DNA of 64,000 nucleotides, taken from positions 372,001 through 436,000 of the forward strand of contig JAZGUH010000565.1 of assembly GCA_037893225.1 (NCBI GenBank). The letters run 5' to 3'. Position 1 is the stretch's first letter; each line of letters opens with the position of its first letter. Positions 19,324 through 32,185 of the stretch are shown one piece after another. Under the pieces are notes generated by a model. That model worked only from the letters and a program-made list of their open reading frames with translations. It had not been told where the DNA came from and did not search any database. The translations under genes were made by a program, and so were the position numbers. The DNA comes from Hippasteria phrygiana. Taxonomy: Eukaryota > Echinodermata > Asteroidea > Valvatida > Goniasteridae.

Positions 19324-22300
19324 TTTTTTTTTTTTTCCTTTTCAGACTTTTTGCCCATAGCATTTGTACACGATTTCTTTCTTACCGGCACTTTGGCTAC
19401 TTTGGTGCACCCAATTGGCTTTAAACTTGGCAGACACTTAGACTAGCTGCTCAGAATGTGTGCCGAACTTTTTGGTCATGATGACGTCATCACGTGATTT
19501 TTTATGATTTTTTGAAATTTGAAAATCGTAAAATTCTTTTCAATATATCTAGTTCCCCATAGCATTTGTACACGTTTTCTTTCTTACCGGCACTTTGGCT
19601 ACTTTGGTGCACCCGATTGCCTTTAAACTTGGCAGACACTTAGACCAACTGCTCAGAATGTGTCCCGAACTTTTTGGTCATGATGACGTCATCACGTGAT
19701 TTTTTATGAATTTTTGAATTTTGAAAATCGTAACATTCTTTTCAATATATCTAGCAAACAAAACAAGATATTTTCAAAATTCTTTTTGTTATAGCTTTGG
19801 TAGGTCTCAAAGATATGCCCTAAAAAGGAAAAAAATGTGTGACGTCATGATGACATCATCAAAAATGTGCTTTTTTAAAACACATATAAGGATAGGTCCG
19901 ATCGTCATGAAAATTGGTGGGTAGGTAGATACTGGCACTAGGATGCAAAATCCAAAGTGACGTCATGATGACGTCATCACGTGATTTTTTATGAATTTTT
20001 GAAATTTTGAAAATCGTAACATTCTTTTAAATATATCTGGCAAACAAAACAAGATATTTTCAAAATTCTTTTTGTTATAGCTTTGGTAGGTCTCAAAGAT
20101 ATGCCCTAAAAAGGAAAAAAATGTGTGACGTCATGATGACATCATCAAAAATGTGCTTTTTTAAAACACATATAAGGATAGCTCCGATCGTCATGAAAAT
20201 TGGTGGGTAGGTAGATACTGGCACTAGCATGCAAAATCCAAAGTGACGTCATGATGACGTCATCACGTGATTTGTTATGAATTTTTGAAATTTTGAAATC
20301 GTAACATTCTTTTAAATATATCTCGCAAACAAAACAAGATATTTTCAAAATTCTTTTTGATACAGCTTTTGGTATGTCTCAAAGATATGCCCTAAAAGGC
20401 AGAAATTGTGTGACGTCATAATGACGTCATCAATTTTTTTTTTTTTACGCATGTAAGGGTCGGTCCGATTAAAAAAATGTATACATTGAATTTTTCTCTA
20501 CCTAATTCAACAATTTCGTGATCGTGGCTCACTCAAGTATTAAGAAATAACAGGCATCTGAAAATTGTGACCAAATTCAATATAACACAAAGGAATTCTG
20601 GGAAGGACAGAAACCATGGCTTTCATGTGGCATGCTGTCTATAAAGAGTTGATCTCTAGTCTTTTTTTCAAGTCGTTAGACAAGTCGTAGGCAGACACTT
20701 ACACCAACTGCTCAGAATGTGCGCCGAACTTTTACGTCATGATGACGTCATCACATGTCACGTGACGTCATCTTAAAGGGGCATTTTTGGAAACCATATA
20801 TCTACAAAAGTACAAGTCAGATTAAGTTAAAACGTGGTATTTAGTTATGCCAGCATGTGTTAGATGAAAATTTATGTGACGTCATAATGACGTTATCGGC
20901 TAATTTTCTATAATTTTTTTTTTTTTTCCTTTTCAGACTTTTTCCCATAGCATTTGTACACGTTTTCTTTCTTACCGGCACTTTGGCTACTTTGGTGCAC
21001 CCGATTGCCTTTAAACTTGGCAGACACTTAGACAAACTGCTCAGAATGTGTCCCGAACTTTTTGGTCATGATGACGTCATCACGTGATTTTTTATGAATT
21101 TTTGAAATTTTGAAATCGTAAAATTCTTTTCAATATATCTAGCGAACAAAACAAGATATTTTCAAAATTCTTTTTCTTATAGCTTTGGTAGGTCTCAAAG
21201 ATATGCCCTAAAAAGGAAAAAAATGTGTGACGTCATGATGACATCATCAAAAATGTGCTTTTTTAAAACACATATAAGGATAGGTCCGATCGTCATGAAA
21301 ATTGGTGGGTAGGTAGATAATGGCACTAGGATGCAAAATCCAAAGTGACGTCATGATGACGTCATCACGTGATTTGTTATGAATTTTTGAAATTTTGAAA
21401 ATCGTAACATTCTTTTAAATATATCTGGCAAACAAAACAAGATATTTTCAAAATTCTTTTTGTTATAGCTTTGGTAGGTCTCAAAGATATGCCCTAAAAA
21501 GGAAAAAAATGTGTGACGTCATGATGACATCATCAAAAATGTGCTTTTTTAAAACACATATAAGGATAGGTCCGATCGTTATGAAAATTGGTGGGTAGGT
21601 AGATACTGGTACTAGGATGCAAAATCCAAAGTGACGTCATGATGACGTCATCACGTGATTTGTTATGAATTTTTGAAATTTTGAAATCGTAACATTCTTT
21701 TAAATATATCTCGCAAACAAAACAAGAGATTTTCGAAATTCTTTTTGATACAGCTTTTGGTATGTCTCAAAGATATGCCCTAAAAGGCGAAAATTGTGTG
21801 ACGTCATAATGACGTCATCAATTTTTTTTGAACGCATGTAAGGGTCGGTCTGATTAAAACAATTTATACATTGAATTTTTCTCTACCTAATTCAACAATT
21901 TCGTGATCGTGGCTCACTCAAGTATTAAGAAATAACAGGCATCTGAAAATTGTGACCAAATTCAATATAACACAAAGGAATTCTGGGAAGGACAGAAACC
22001 ATGGCTTTCATGTGGCATGCTGTCTATAAAGAGTTGATCTCTAGTCTTTTTTTCAAGTCGTTAGACAAGTCGTAGGCAGATATTTACACCAACTGCTCAA
22101 AATGTGCGCCGAACTTTTAGGTCATGATGACGTCATCACATGTCACGTGACGTCATCTTAAAGGGGCATTTTTGGAAACCATATATCTACAAAAGTACAA
22201 GTCACATTAAGTTAAAACGTGGTATTTAGTTATGCCAGCATGTGTTAGATGAAAATGTATGTGACGTCATGATGACGTCATCGGCTAATTTTCTATGATT

Positions 22301-22395
22301 TTTTCATTTTTGAAATTTCATTTAAATCACATAATTTTACACAAAAAAACAAAACAGCCCTGTGTTTGTCCACAAACACTGCACCAGATGTCTAG
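19324..22395 (+). mobile_element. Helitron-like element 4 (chimeric, type C 3' end)
   Basis: It begins with a T-run and CCTTTTCAG. Another chimeric junction occurs at 19549-19552, where ATATATCTAG is joined to CCCCATAGCATTTG of a new 5' region. A further 5'-like restart with T-run and CAG lies at about 20909-20937. It ends with hairpin and ATGTCTAG at 22392-22395. Confidence 0.7.
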
Positions 22396-23915
22396 TTTTT
22401 GGCTGTTTCGGAAGTTTTCCGAAACAGCCTTTGTTTTCGTTAAGATTTTTTTTTTTTTCTTTTTTTTTTCTTTTTCTCTTTCAGACTATTGCCCATAGCA
22501 TTTGTACACGTTTTCCTTTTTACCGGCACTTTGGCTACTTGTATGCAGCCGATTGTCTTTAAACTTAGCAAACACTTAAAGCAACTGCTCAGAATGTGTG
22601 CCGAACTTTTACGTCATGATGACGTCATCACGTGATTTTTTATGAATTTTTGAATTTTGAAAATCGTAACATTTGTTTCAATATATCTAGCGAACAAAAC
22701 AAGATATTTTCAAAATTCTTTTTGTTATAGCTTTGGTATGTCTCAAAGATATGCCCTAAAAGGCGAAAATTGTGTGACGTCATGATGACGTCATCAAAAA
22801 TGTGTTTTTTTTAACGCATGTAAGGGTCAATCCGATTACAAAAATATATATATTGAATTTTCCTCTCCCTAATTCCAAAATGTCATGATCGTGGCTCACT
22901 CAAGTAAGAAATAACAGCCATTTCAAAATTTAGACCAAATTCAATATAACACAAAGGAATTCTGGGAAGGGCAGATAACCATGGCTCAAATGTGCATGCT
23001 GTTTATAAAAAGGGTTGATTTGTAGTCTTTTTTCAAGTCGCTAGACTATTGCCCATAGCATTTGTAAACGTTTCCTTTCTTACCGGCCACTTTGGCTACT
23101 TTTAAACTTGACAGACACTTACCCCAACTGCTCACAATGTGTGCCGAATTTTACGTCATGATGACGTCATCACATGTCACGTGACGTCATCTTAAAGGGG
23201 CATTTTTTGAAGCCATATATCTACAAAAGTACAAGTCCGATTAAGTTGGAACGTGATATCTAGGTATGCCACCGGGTGTTATAGATGAAAATTGACATGC
23301 CGTTATGATTAAGTCAAAACATGTCACGTGACGTCATCTTAAAGGGGCAGTTTTTGAAGCCATTTATCTGCAAAAGTACAAATTCGATTAAGTTGAAAAC
23401 AAATATCCAGGTAGCCCAGTAGGTTTATAAATAAAAATTGACATGACGTTATGATGACGTCATCACATGTTACGTGACGTCATCTTAAAGGGGCAGTTTT
23501 TGAAGCCACATATAAACAAAAGTACAAGTTCGATTAAGTTGAAATGTAATATCCAGGCAGGTCTGCAGGTTCATAGATGAAAATTGACATGACATTATGA
23601 CTTCATCACATGTCACGTGACGTCATCTTAAAGGGGCAGTTTTTGAAGCCATATATATACAAAAGTACAAGTCCGATTAAGTTGAAAAGGTAGGTCAGCA
23701 AGTTTATAGATGAAAATTTATGTGACTTTATGATGACGTCATCACATGTCACTATTACAAACAACTTTATTAATTTCAAAATTAACAAAGAAAATTGGCA
23801 GTAGTGCGATTGTTTGACAAACTTTAATTGTTGTATTCACATTTCACATCCAAACTAAAAAAAAAAAACGAAACAGCCCTGTGTTTGTCCACAAACACCA
23901 ACCTCATGCCTCTAG
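22396..23915 (+). mobile_element. Helitron-like element 5 (intact 5' tip, type A 3' end)
   Basis: The preceding CTAG is followed directly by TTTTTGGCTGTTTCGGAAG. This is the clearest view of a full 5' terminus abutting the previous 3' terminus. It has one palindromic tip (22401-22428), one 400-bp monomer, several 150-bp monomers and the type A subterminal domain. It ends at CTAG 23912-23915. Confidence 0.75.
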
Positions 23916-25375
23916 TCTTTTTTTTTTCTTTTTCTCTTTCAGACTATTGCCCATAGCATTTGTACACGTTTTCCTTTTTACCGGCACTTTGGCTACTTGT
24001 ATGCAGCCGATTGTCTTTAAACTTAGCAAACACTTAAAGCAACTGCTCAGAATGTGTGCCGAACTTTTACGTCATGATGACGTCATCACGTGATTTTTTA
24101 TGAATTTTTGAATTTTGAAAATCGTAACATTTGTTTCAATATATCTAGCGAACAAAACAAGATATTTTCAAAATTCTTTTTGTTATAGCTTTGGTATGTC
24201 TCAAAGATATGCCCTAAAAGGCGAAAATTGTGTGACGTCATGATGACGTCATCAAAAATGTTTTTTTTTTTAACGCATGTAAGGGTCAATCCGATTACAA
24301 AAATATATATATTGAATTTTCCTCTCCCTAATTCCAAAATGTCATGATCGTGGCTCACTCAAGTAAGAAATAACAGCCATTTCAAAATTTAGACCAAATT
24401 CAATATAACACAAAGGAATTCTGGGAAGGGCAGATAACCATGGCTCAAATGTGCATGCTGTTTATAAAAAGGGTTGATTTGTAGTCTTTTTTCAAGTCGC
24501 TAGACTATTGCCCATAGCATTTGTAAACGTTTCCTTTCTTACCGGCCACTTTGGCTACTTTTAAACTTGACAGACACTTACCCCAACTGCTCACAATGTG
24601 TGCCGAATTTTACGTCATGATGACGTCATCACATGTCACGTGACGTCATCTTAAAGGGGCATTTTTTGAAGCCATATATCTACAAAAGTACAAGTCCGAT
24701 TAAGTTGGAACGTGATATCTAGGTATGCCACCGGGTGTTATAGATGAAAATTGACATGCCGTTATGATTAAGTCAAAACATGTCACGTGACGTCATCTTA
24801 AAGGGGCAGTTTTTGAAGCCATTTATCTGCAAAAGTACAAATTCGATTAAGTTGAAAACAAATATCCAGGTAGCCCAGTAGGTTTATAAATAAAAATTGA
24901 CATGACGTTATGATGACGTCATCACATGTTACGTGACGTCATCTTAAAGGGGCAGTTTTTGAAGCCACATATAAACAAAAGTACAAGTTCGATTAAGTTG
25001 AAATGTAATATCCAGGCAGGTCTGCAGGTTCATAGATGAAAATTGACATGACATTATGACTTCATCACATGTCACGTGACGTCATCTTAAAGGGGCAGTT
25101 TTTGAAGCCATATATATACAAAAGTACAAGTCCGATTAAGTTGAAAAGGTAGGTCAGCAAGTTTATAGATGAAAATTTATGTGACTTTATGATGACGTCA
25201 TCACATGTCACTATTACAAACAACTTTAATTAATTTCAAAATTAACAAAGAAAATTGGCAGTAGTGCGATTGTTTGACAAACTTTAATTGTTGTATTCAC
25301 ATTTCACATCCAAACTAAAAAAAAAAAACGAAACAGCCCTGTGTTTGTCCACAAACACCAACCTCATGCCTCTAG
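23916..25375 (+). mobile_element. Helitron-like element 6 (1.46 kb, near-identical to element 5 body)
   Basis: The body from CTCTTTCAGACTATTGCCC onward matches element 5 with an offset of about 1460 bp and only sporadic differences. It lacks the palindromic tip and ends at CTAG 25372-25375. Confidence 0.8.
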
Positions 25376-26850
25376 TTTTCTTTTTTTTTTTTTTTCTCTT
25401 TCAGACTATTGCCCATAGCATTTGTACACGTTTTCCTTTTTACCGGCACTTTGGCTACTTTTATGCAGCCGATTGTCTTTAAACTTAGCAAACACTTAAA
25501 GCAACTGCTCAGAATGTGTGCCGAACTTTTACGTCATGATGACATCATCACGTGATTTTTTATGAATTTTTGAATTTTGAAAATCGTAACATTTGTTTCA
25601 ATATATCTAGCAAACAAAACAAGATATTTTCAAAATTCTTTTTGTGATAGCTTTGGTATGTCTCAAAGATATGCCCTAAAAGGCGAAAATTGTGTGACGT
25701 CATGATGACGTCATCAAAAATGTTTTTTTTTTTTAACGCATGTAAGCGTCAATCCGATTACAAAAATGTATATATTGAATTTTCCTCTCCCTAATTCCAA
25801 AATGTCATGATTGTGGCTCACTCAAGTAAGAAATAACAGCCATTTCAAAATTTAGACCAAATTCAATATAACACAAAGGAATTCTGGGAAGGGCAGATAA
25901 CCATGGCTCAAATGTGCATGCTGTTTATAAAAAGGGTTGATTTGTAGTCTTTTTTCAAGTCGCTAGACTATTGCCCATAGCATTTGTAAACGTTTTCTTT
26001 CTTACCGGCCACTTTGGCTACTTTTAAACTTGACAGACACTTACCCCAACTGCTCACAATGTGTGCCGAATTTTATGTCATGATGACGTCGTCACATGTC
26101 ACGTGACGTCATCTTAAAGGGGCATTTTTCGAAGCCATATATCTACAAAAGTACAAGTCCGATTAAGTTGGAACGTGATATCTAGGTATGCCACCGGGTG
26201 TTATAGATGAAAATTGACATGACGTTATGATTATAAGTCAGAACATGTCACGTGACGTCATCTTAAAGGGGCAGTTTTTGAAGGTCCATATCTACAGAAG
26301 TACAAGTCCAATTAAGTTATAAAGTAATATCTAGGTAGCCCAATAGGTCTATAGTTGAAAATTGACATGACATTATCATGTTGTCATCACATGTTACGTG
26401 ACGTCATCTTAAAGGGGCAGTTTTTGAAGCCACATATAAACAAAAGTACAAGTTCGATTAAGTTGAAATGTAATATCCAGGCAGGTCTGCAGGTTCATAG
26501 ATGAAAATTGACATGACATTATGACTTCATCACATGTCACGTGACGTCATCTTAAAGAGCCAGTTTTTGAAGCCATATATATACAAAAGTACAAGTCCGA
26601 TTAAGTTGAAAAGTTATATCTAGGTAGGTCAGCAAGTTTATAGATGAAAATTTATGTGACTTTATGATGACGTCATCACATGTCACTATTACAAACAACT
26701 TTAATTAATTTCAAAATTAACAAAGAAAAGTGGCAGTAGTGCGATTGTTTGACAAACTTTAATTGTTGTATTCACATTTCACATCCAAACTAAAAAAAAA
26801 AAACGAAACAGCCCTGTGTTTGTCCACAAACACCAACCTCATGCCTCTAG
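25376..26850 (+). mobile_element. Helitron-like element 7 (1.47 kb)
   Basis: It has the same layout as elements 5 and 6, somewhat more diverged (for example GATGACGTCGTCAC near 26084). It ends at CTAG 26847-26850 and is followed by a T-run and a GGCTGTTTCGG tip. Confidence 0.8.
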
Positions 26851-26858
26851 TTTTTTTT

Positions 26859-27075
26859 GGCTGTTTCGGAAACTTTTCCGAAACAGCCCTTGTTTTCGTT
26901 AAGATTTTTTTTTTTTTCTTTTTTTTTTTTTTTGGCTGTTTCGAAAGCTTTTCGAAACAGCCCTTGTTTTCGTTAAGATTTTTTGGCTGTTTCGTAGTTT
27001 TACGAAACAGCCCTTGTTTTCGTTAAGATTTTTTTTTTTTTCTTTTTTGGCTGTTTCGAAAGTTTTTCGAAACAG
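26859..27075 (+). repeat. Palindromic tip repeats, 4 units, element 8
   Basis: Hairpins start at 26859, 26934, 26986 and 27048. Centres are GGAAACTTTTCC, GAAAGCTTTTC, GTAGTTTTAC and GAAAGTTTTTC. The third changes both arms together (CGTA/TACG), keeping complementarity. Confidence 0.9.
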
Positions 27076-27094
27076 CCCTTGTTTTCGTTAAGAT

Positions 27095-27126
<32 letters not shown>

Positions 27127-28999
27127 TTTTTTTTTCTTTTTCAGACTTTTTGCCCATAGCGTTTGTACACGTTTTCTTTCTGCCAGGCACTTTGGCTACT
27201 TTTATGCAGCCGATTGCCTTTAAATTTAACAGACACTTAGACCAACTGCTCAGGATGCATGCCGAACTTTTACGTCATGATGACGTCATCACGTAATTTT
27301 TTATGAATTTTTGAATTTTGAAAATCGTAACATTCATTAAATTATATCTAGCGAACCAAATAAGATATTTTCAAAATTCTTTTTCTTATGGCTTTGGTAT
27401 GTCTCAAAGATATGCCCTAAATTGCGAAAATTGTGTGACGTCATGATGACGTCATCAAAAATGTGTTTTTTTGTTAACGCATGTAAGGGTCAATCCGATT
27501 ACAAAAATGTATATATTGAATTTTCCTGTACCCAATTCCAAAATTTCATGATCGTGGCTCACTCAAGTATGAAATAGGAGCCATTTCAAAATTTAGACCA
27601 AATTCAATATAACACAAAGGAATTCTGGGAAGGGCTGATAACCATGGGTATTATGTGCTTGCTGTTTATAAAAGGGTTGATTTCTAGTCTTTTTTCAAGT
27701 CGCCAAATTTTTGAAGTATTAAAATCGTAACATTCTTTTCAATATATCTAGCGAACAAAACAAGATATTTTCAAAATTCTTTTTGTTACAGCTTTGGTAT
27801 GTCTCAAAGATATGCCCTAAAAAGCGAAAATTGTGTGACGTCATGATGACGTCATCAACAAATCTTTTTTTTTTTAACGCATGTAAGGGTCAATCCGATT
27901 ACAAAAATGTATACATTGTATTTTTCTGTACCCAATTCCAAAATTTCATGATCGTGGCTCACTCAAGTAAGAAATGACAGCCATTTCAAAATTTAGACCA
28001 AATTCAATATAACACAAAGGAATTCTGGGACGGGCTGATAACCATGGCTATTATGAGCTTGCTGTTTATAAACGGGGTTGATTTCTAGTCTTTTTTCAAG
28101 TCGCTGAATTTTTGAAGTTTTAAAATCGTAACATTCTTTTCAATATATCTAGCGAACAAAACAAGATATTTTCAAAATTATTTTTGTTACAGCTTTGGTA
28201 TGTCTCAAAGATATGCCCTAAATGGCGAAAATTGTGTGACGTCATGATGACGTCATAAAAAAAATCTTTTTTTTAAGTCGCTAGAATATTGCCCATAGCA
28301 TTTGTAAACTTTTTCTTTCTTACCGGCCACTTTGGCTACTTTTAAACTTGGCAGACACTTACCCCAACTGCTCACAATGTGTGCCGAACCTTTACGTCAT
28401 GATGACGTCATCACATGTCACGTGACGTCATCTTAAAGGGGCATTTTTCGAAGCCATATCGTCACACAAAAAGTACAAGACCGATTAAGTTGGAACATAA
28501 TATCTAGGTATGCCACCGGGTGTTATAGATGAACATTGACATGACGTTATGATCAAGTCATAACATGTCACGTGGTGTCATCTTAAAGGGGCACTCGCTA
28601 GATTATTGCCCATAGCATTTGTAAACGTTTTCTTTCTTACCGGCCAGTTTGGCTACTTTTAAACTTGGCAGACACTTACCCCAACTGCTCACAATATGTG
28701 CCGAACTTTTACGTCATGATGACGTCATCACATGCCACGTGACGTCATCTGAAAGGGGCATTTTTCGAAGCCATATTTTTACCGAAGTAGAAGTCAGATT
28801 AAGTTGAAAAGTAATATCTAGGTAGCCCAGTAGATTATCTTAAACAATTTTGTGTCAGGAATGCTTGTAGGCCGGCATGTGTTATATATGAAAATTGATG
28901 CGACGTTGTGGTGACGTCATCATATGATTTTAGAGTAATTGTTTTACTTTTGAATCTTTAAGCTATAAGGCCTATCTCATCAACTGAACATGCTAATTT

Positions 29000-30912
29000 C
29001 GAAATTCTTATTGTAATTCTTTTTGAAATAGGTTGTTTAGGTAAACAAGTTTTACGTTCTGTGATTTGGGAGGATTTAACATAATTTTCAAAAATAGTTG
29101 TTGTATTTTGTTCCACTCAAGTAAATGTTGTCTCAATCGTATTTTGGATTACCTTACTTTTAATTTCCAGTTTATAATTCCCAATGTATTAAAAAAAATG
29201 CGCTCTGTGATTTTCTACTGCTCAAATAAAGTTTGTTTCAGCCGTCTATTCTTTAAGGTGTGTTGCGTTAATTACTGGTTTTCCGTTTTCAAACACTACA
29301 TGGGTTATGCTTCGCTCTCACCCACCGCTCTATGTGTGTGTTTGCCTTAAATTGTTAGTTAAGTTTGGTATACAGTGCTAGGCGCCACCGGACAAAATCC
29401 GTGAATGAATTTTTACCAGTAAACTCGTATGCTGCCCTCTACAGTTCACTAAACACAACCAGAGGAGTATTTTTTTAAGTACTACCGCCCTCTTGCGCTA
29501 AAAAGTTGACAGGTTTGTCAATTGTGGCAGAGAAACTTTTGACCAGTAAGATTATGTCGAACTTTCCTTGCATTTAACTGTACCTCCCTAGGGTGTGTGG
29601 AAAATCATATTACAATTGGAGAATTCAGGACTATTAGGGTTAATAAGACCGTATTTTCTTTCAATTATATACTGTAATAAAAATATACTAGTAAGACTTC
29701 ATTAAATAACTCTCTTTATTCAAAGGTCTTGTTTTCAAAGAATTCTTTTTATTGCTTCCTACGTGCCACAATGTCAACATGCATTTTTATCAAGAACATA
29801 TCACATAATATTAATAAAGATTCAAATTTGAGAGGCAAGTTACTCCAATACAAGCCTGAAAACAAAATGTTGAAGAGAAAAAGTTGTGTATTTAACAAGT
29901 GCATTCAGTGAAAAGCACAGAAACAATCATGCGTCTTATAACATTCTTTCCAAATTCTTATTGTAATTCTTTTTGAAATATGTTTTTTACGTCATAGGTA
30001 AACAAGTTTTGCGTTCTGTGATTTGGGAGGATTTAACATAATTTTCAAAAATAATTGTTGTATTTTGTTCCACTCAAGTAAATGTTGTCTCAATCGTCAT
30101 TTGGATTACCTTACATTTAATTTCCAGTTTATAATTCCCAATGTATTAAAACAAATGCGTTCTGTGATTTTCTACTGCTCAAATAAAGTTTGTTTCAGCC
30201 GTGCATTCTTTAAGGTGTGTTGCGTTAATTTCTGGTTTTCCGTCTTCAAACACTACAGGGGGTATGCTTCGGTCTCACCCACCGCTCTATGTGTTTGTTT
30301 GCCTTAAATTGTTAGTTAAGTTTGGTATACAGTGCTAGGCGCCACCGGACAAAATCCGTGAATGAATTTTTACCAGTAAACTCGTATGCTGCCCTCTACA
30401 ATTCACTAAACACAACCAGAGGAGTATTTTTGTAAGTACTACCGCCCTCTTGCGCTAAAAAGTTGACAGGTTTGTCAATTGTGGCAGAGAAACTTTTGAC
30501 CAGCAAGATTATGTCGGACTTTCTTTGCATTTAACTGTACCTCCCTAGGGTGTGTGGAAAATCATATTAAAATTTGAGAATTCAGGACTATTAGGGTTAA
30601 TAAGACCGTATTTTCTTTCAATTATATACTGTAATAAAAATATACCAGTAAGACTTCATTAAATAACTCTCTTCATTCAAAGGTCTTGTTTTCAAAGAAT
30701 TCTTTTTATTGCTTCCTACGTGCCACAATGTCAACATGCATTTTTATCAAGAACATATCACATAATATTAATAAAGATTCAAATTTGAGAGGCAAGTTAC
30801 TCCAATACAAGGCTGAAAACAAAATGTTGAAGAGAAAAAGTTGTATTTAACAAGTGCATTCAGTGAAAAGCACACAAACAATCAGGCGTCTTATAACATT
30901 CTTTTTGAATTA
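29000..30912 (+). repeat. Cargo module: tandem duplication of about 950 bp (element 8)
   Basis: Copy 1 begins near 29002 (AAATTCTTATTGTAATTC) and copy 2 near 29952. The second contains a 7-bp insertion (ACGTCAT region), so later offsets are 957. The cargo has almost no TGACGTCA and differs in character from the rest. A 94-codon frame (starting TTG) stays open in both copies, but of 14 differences I counted between copies about 9 change the residue, so there is no sign of selection on a protein. Confidence 0.85.
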
Positions 30913-32185
30913 CAGACATACATGATGACGTCATCACATGCCACGTGACGTCATCTTAAAGGGGCAGTTTTTGAAGCTATATATCTACAAAAGTACAAGT
31001 TCGATTAAGTTGAAAAGTAATATCTAGGTAGCCCAGTAGGTTTATAGCTGAAAATTGACATGACATTATCATGATTGATGTCATCACATGTCACGTGACG
31101 TCATCTTAAAGGGGCAGTTTTGAAGCCATATATCTACAAAAGTACAAATTCGATTAAGTTGAAATGTAATATCCAGGTAGGTCTGCAGGTTCATAGATGA
31201 AAATAAACATGACAATAGGACGACGTCATCACATGTCACGTGACGTCATCTTAAAGGGGCAGTTTTGGAAGCCATATATCAACAAAAGTACAAGTTCAAT
31301 TAAGTTGAAACGTAATATCTAGGTAGGCCAGTAGGTTTATAGATGGAAATTGACATGACATTATCATGATGTCATCACATGTCACGTGATGTCATCTTAA
31401 AGGGGCATTCGCTAGACTATATTGCATTTGTACATGTTTTTTTCTTACTGGCACTTTGGGTACTTTTAAAATTGGCAGAATTGCTCAGAATGTGTGTCGA
31501 ACTTTTATGTCATGATGACGTCATCACATGTCAACTTGACGTCATCTTAAAGGGGCATTTTTCGTAGCCATACATTGTGTATCTACACAAGTACAAGTCC
31601 GATTAAGTTGAAACGTAATATCTAAGTATGCTACACGGTGTGTTATAGATGAAAGTTGACATAACGTTATGATGACATCACATGTCACGTGATGTCATCT
31701 TAAAGGAGCATTCGCTAGACTATTGCCCATAGCATTTGTACACTTTTTTCTTATTGGCACTTTGGGTACTTTTCAAATTGGCAGACACTTAGACCAACTG
31801 CTCAGAATGTGTGTCGAACTTTTACGTCATGATGACATCATCACATGTCACGTGACGTCATCTTAAAGAGGCATTTTTCAAAGCCATATATCTACAAAAG
31901 TACAAGTCCGATTAAGTTGAAACATGTATCTAGGTATGCCACCGGGTGTTATAGGTGAACATTGACTTGACGTTATGAAGTGATCACATGTCACGTGATG
32001 TCATTTTAAAGGGGCATTCGCTACACTATTCCCCATAACATTTGTACTCGATTTCTTTCTTTAAACCAATCCTTCACACATCCAATAACGTTAATTATTG
32101 TATAAACATTTGACTAACTAACACAATAAAAAAAACACGAAACAGCCCTGTGTTTGTCCACGGGACAAACACATAACATGTCTAG

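Larger units (their letters stand above)
16260..21800 (+). repeat. Tract of about 290-bp monomers (third monomer family)
   Basis: The word GTCCGATCGTCATG plus GGTGGGTAGGTAGATA recurs about every 285-295 bp within elements 2-4 (near 16290, 16575, 17845, 18135, 18545, 18835, 19115, 19900, 20185, 21285, 21580). It is nearly absent from later elements, which use the 400- and 150-bp monomers. Confidence 0.8.
26851..32185 (+). mobile_element. Long Helitron-like element 8 (5.3 kb, with cargo, type D 3' end)
   Basis: It opens with four palindromic tips, followed by 400-bp monomers, 150-bp monomers, a non-CRE cargo at about 29000-30910 and more 150-bp monomers. The 3' end is a distinct subterminal domain ending CACGAAACAGCC, with hairpin arms GTGTTTGTCC and GGACAAACAC around ACG, then ATGTCTAG. 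Confidence 0.8.

Noticed and set aside
29066..29350. 94-codon frame in the cargo module, repeated in eight places
   Set aside because: It starts at TTG, and most differences between the two copies alter residues; no known domain or splice context.
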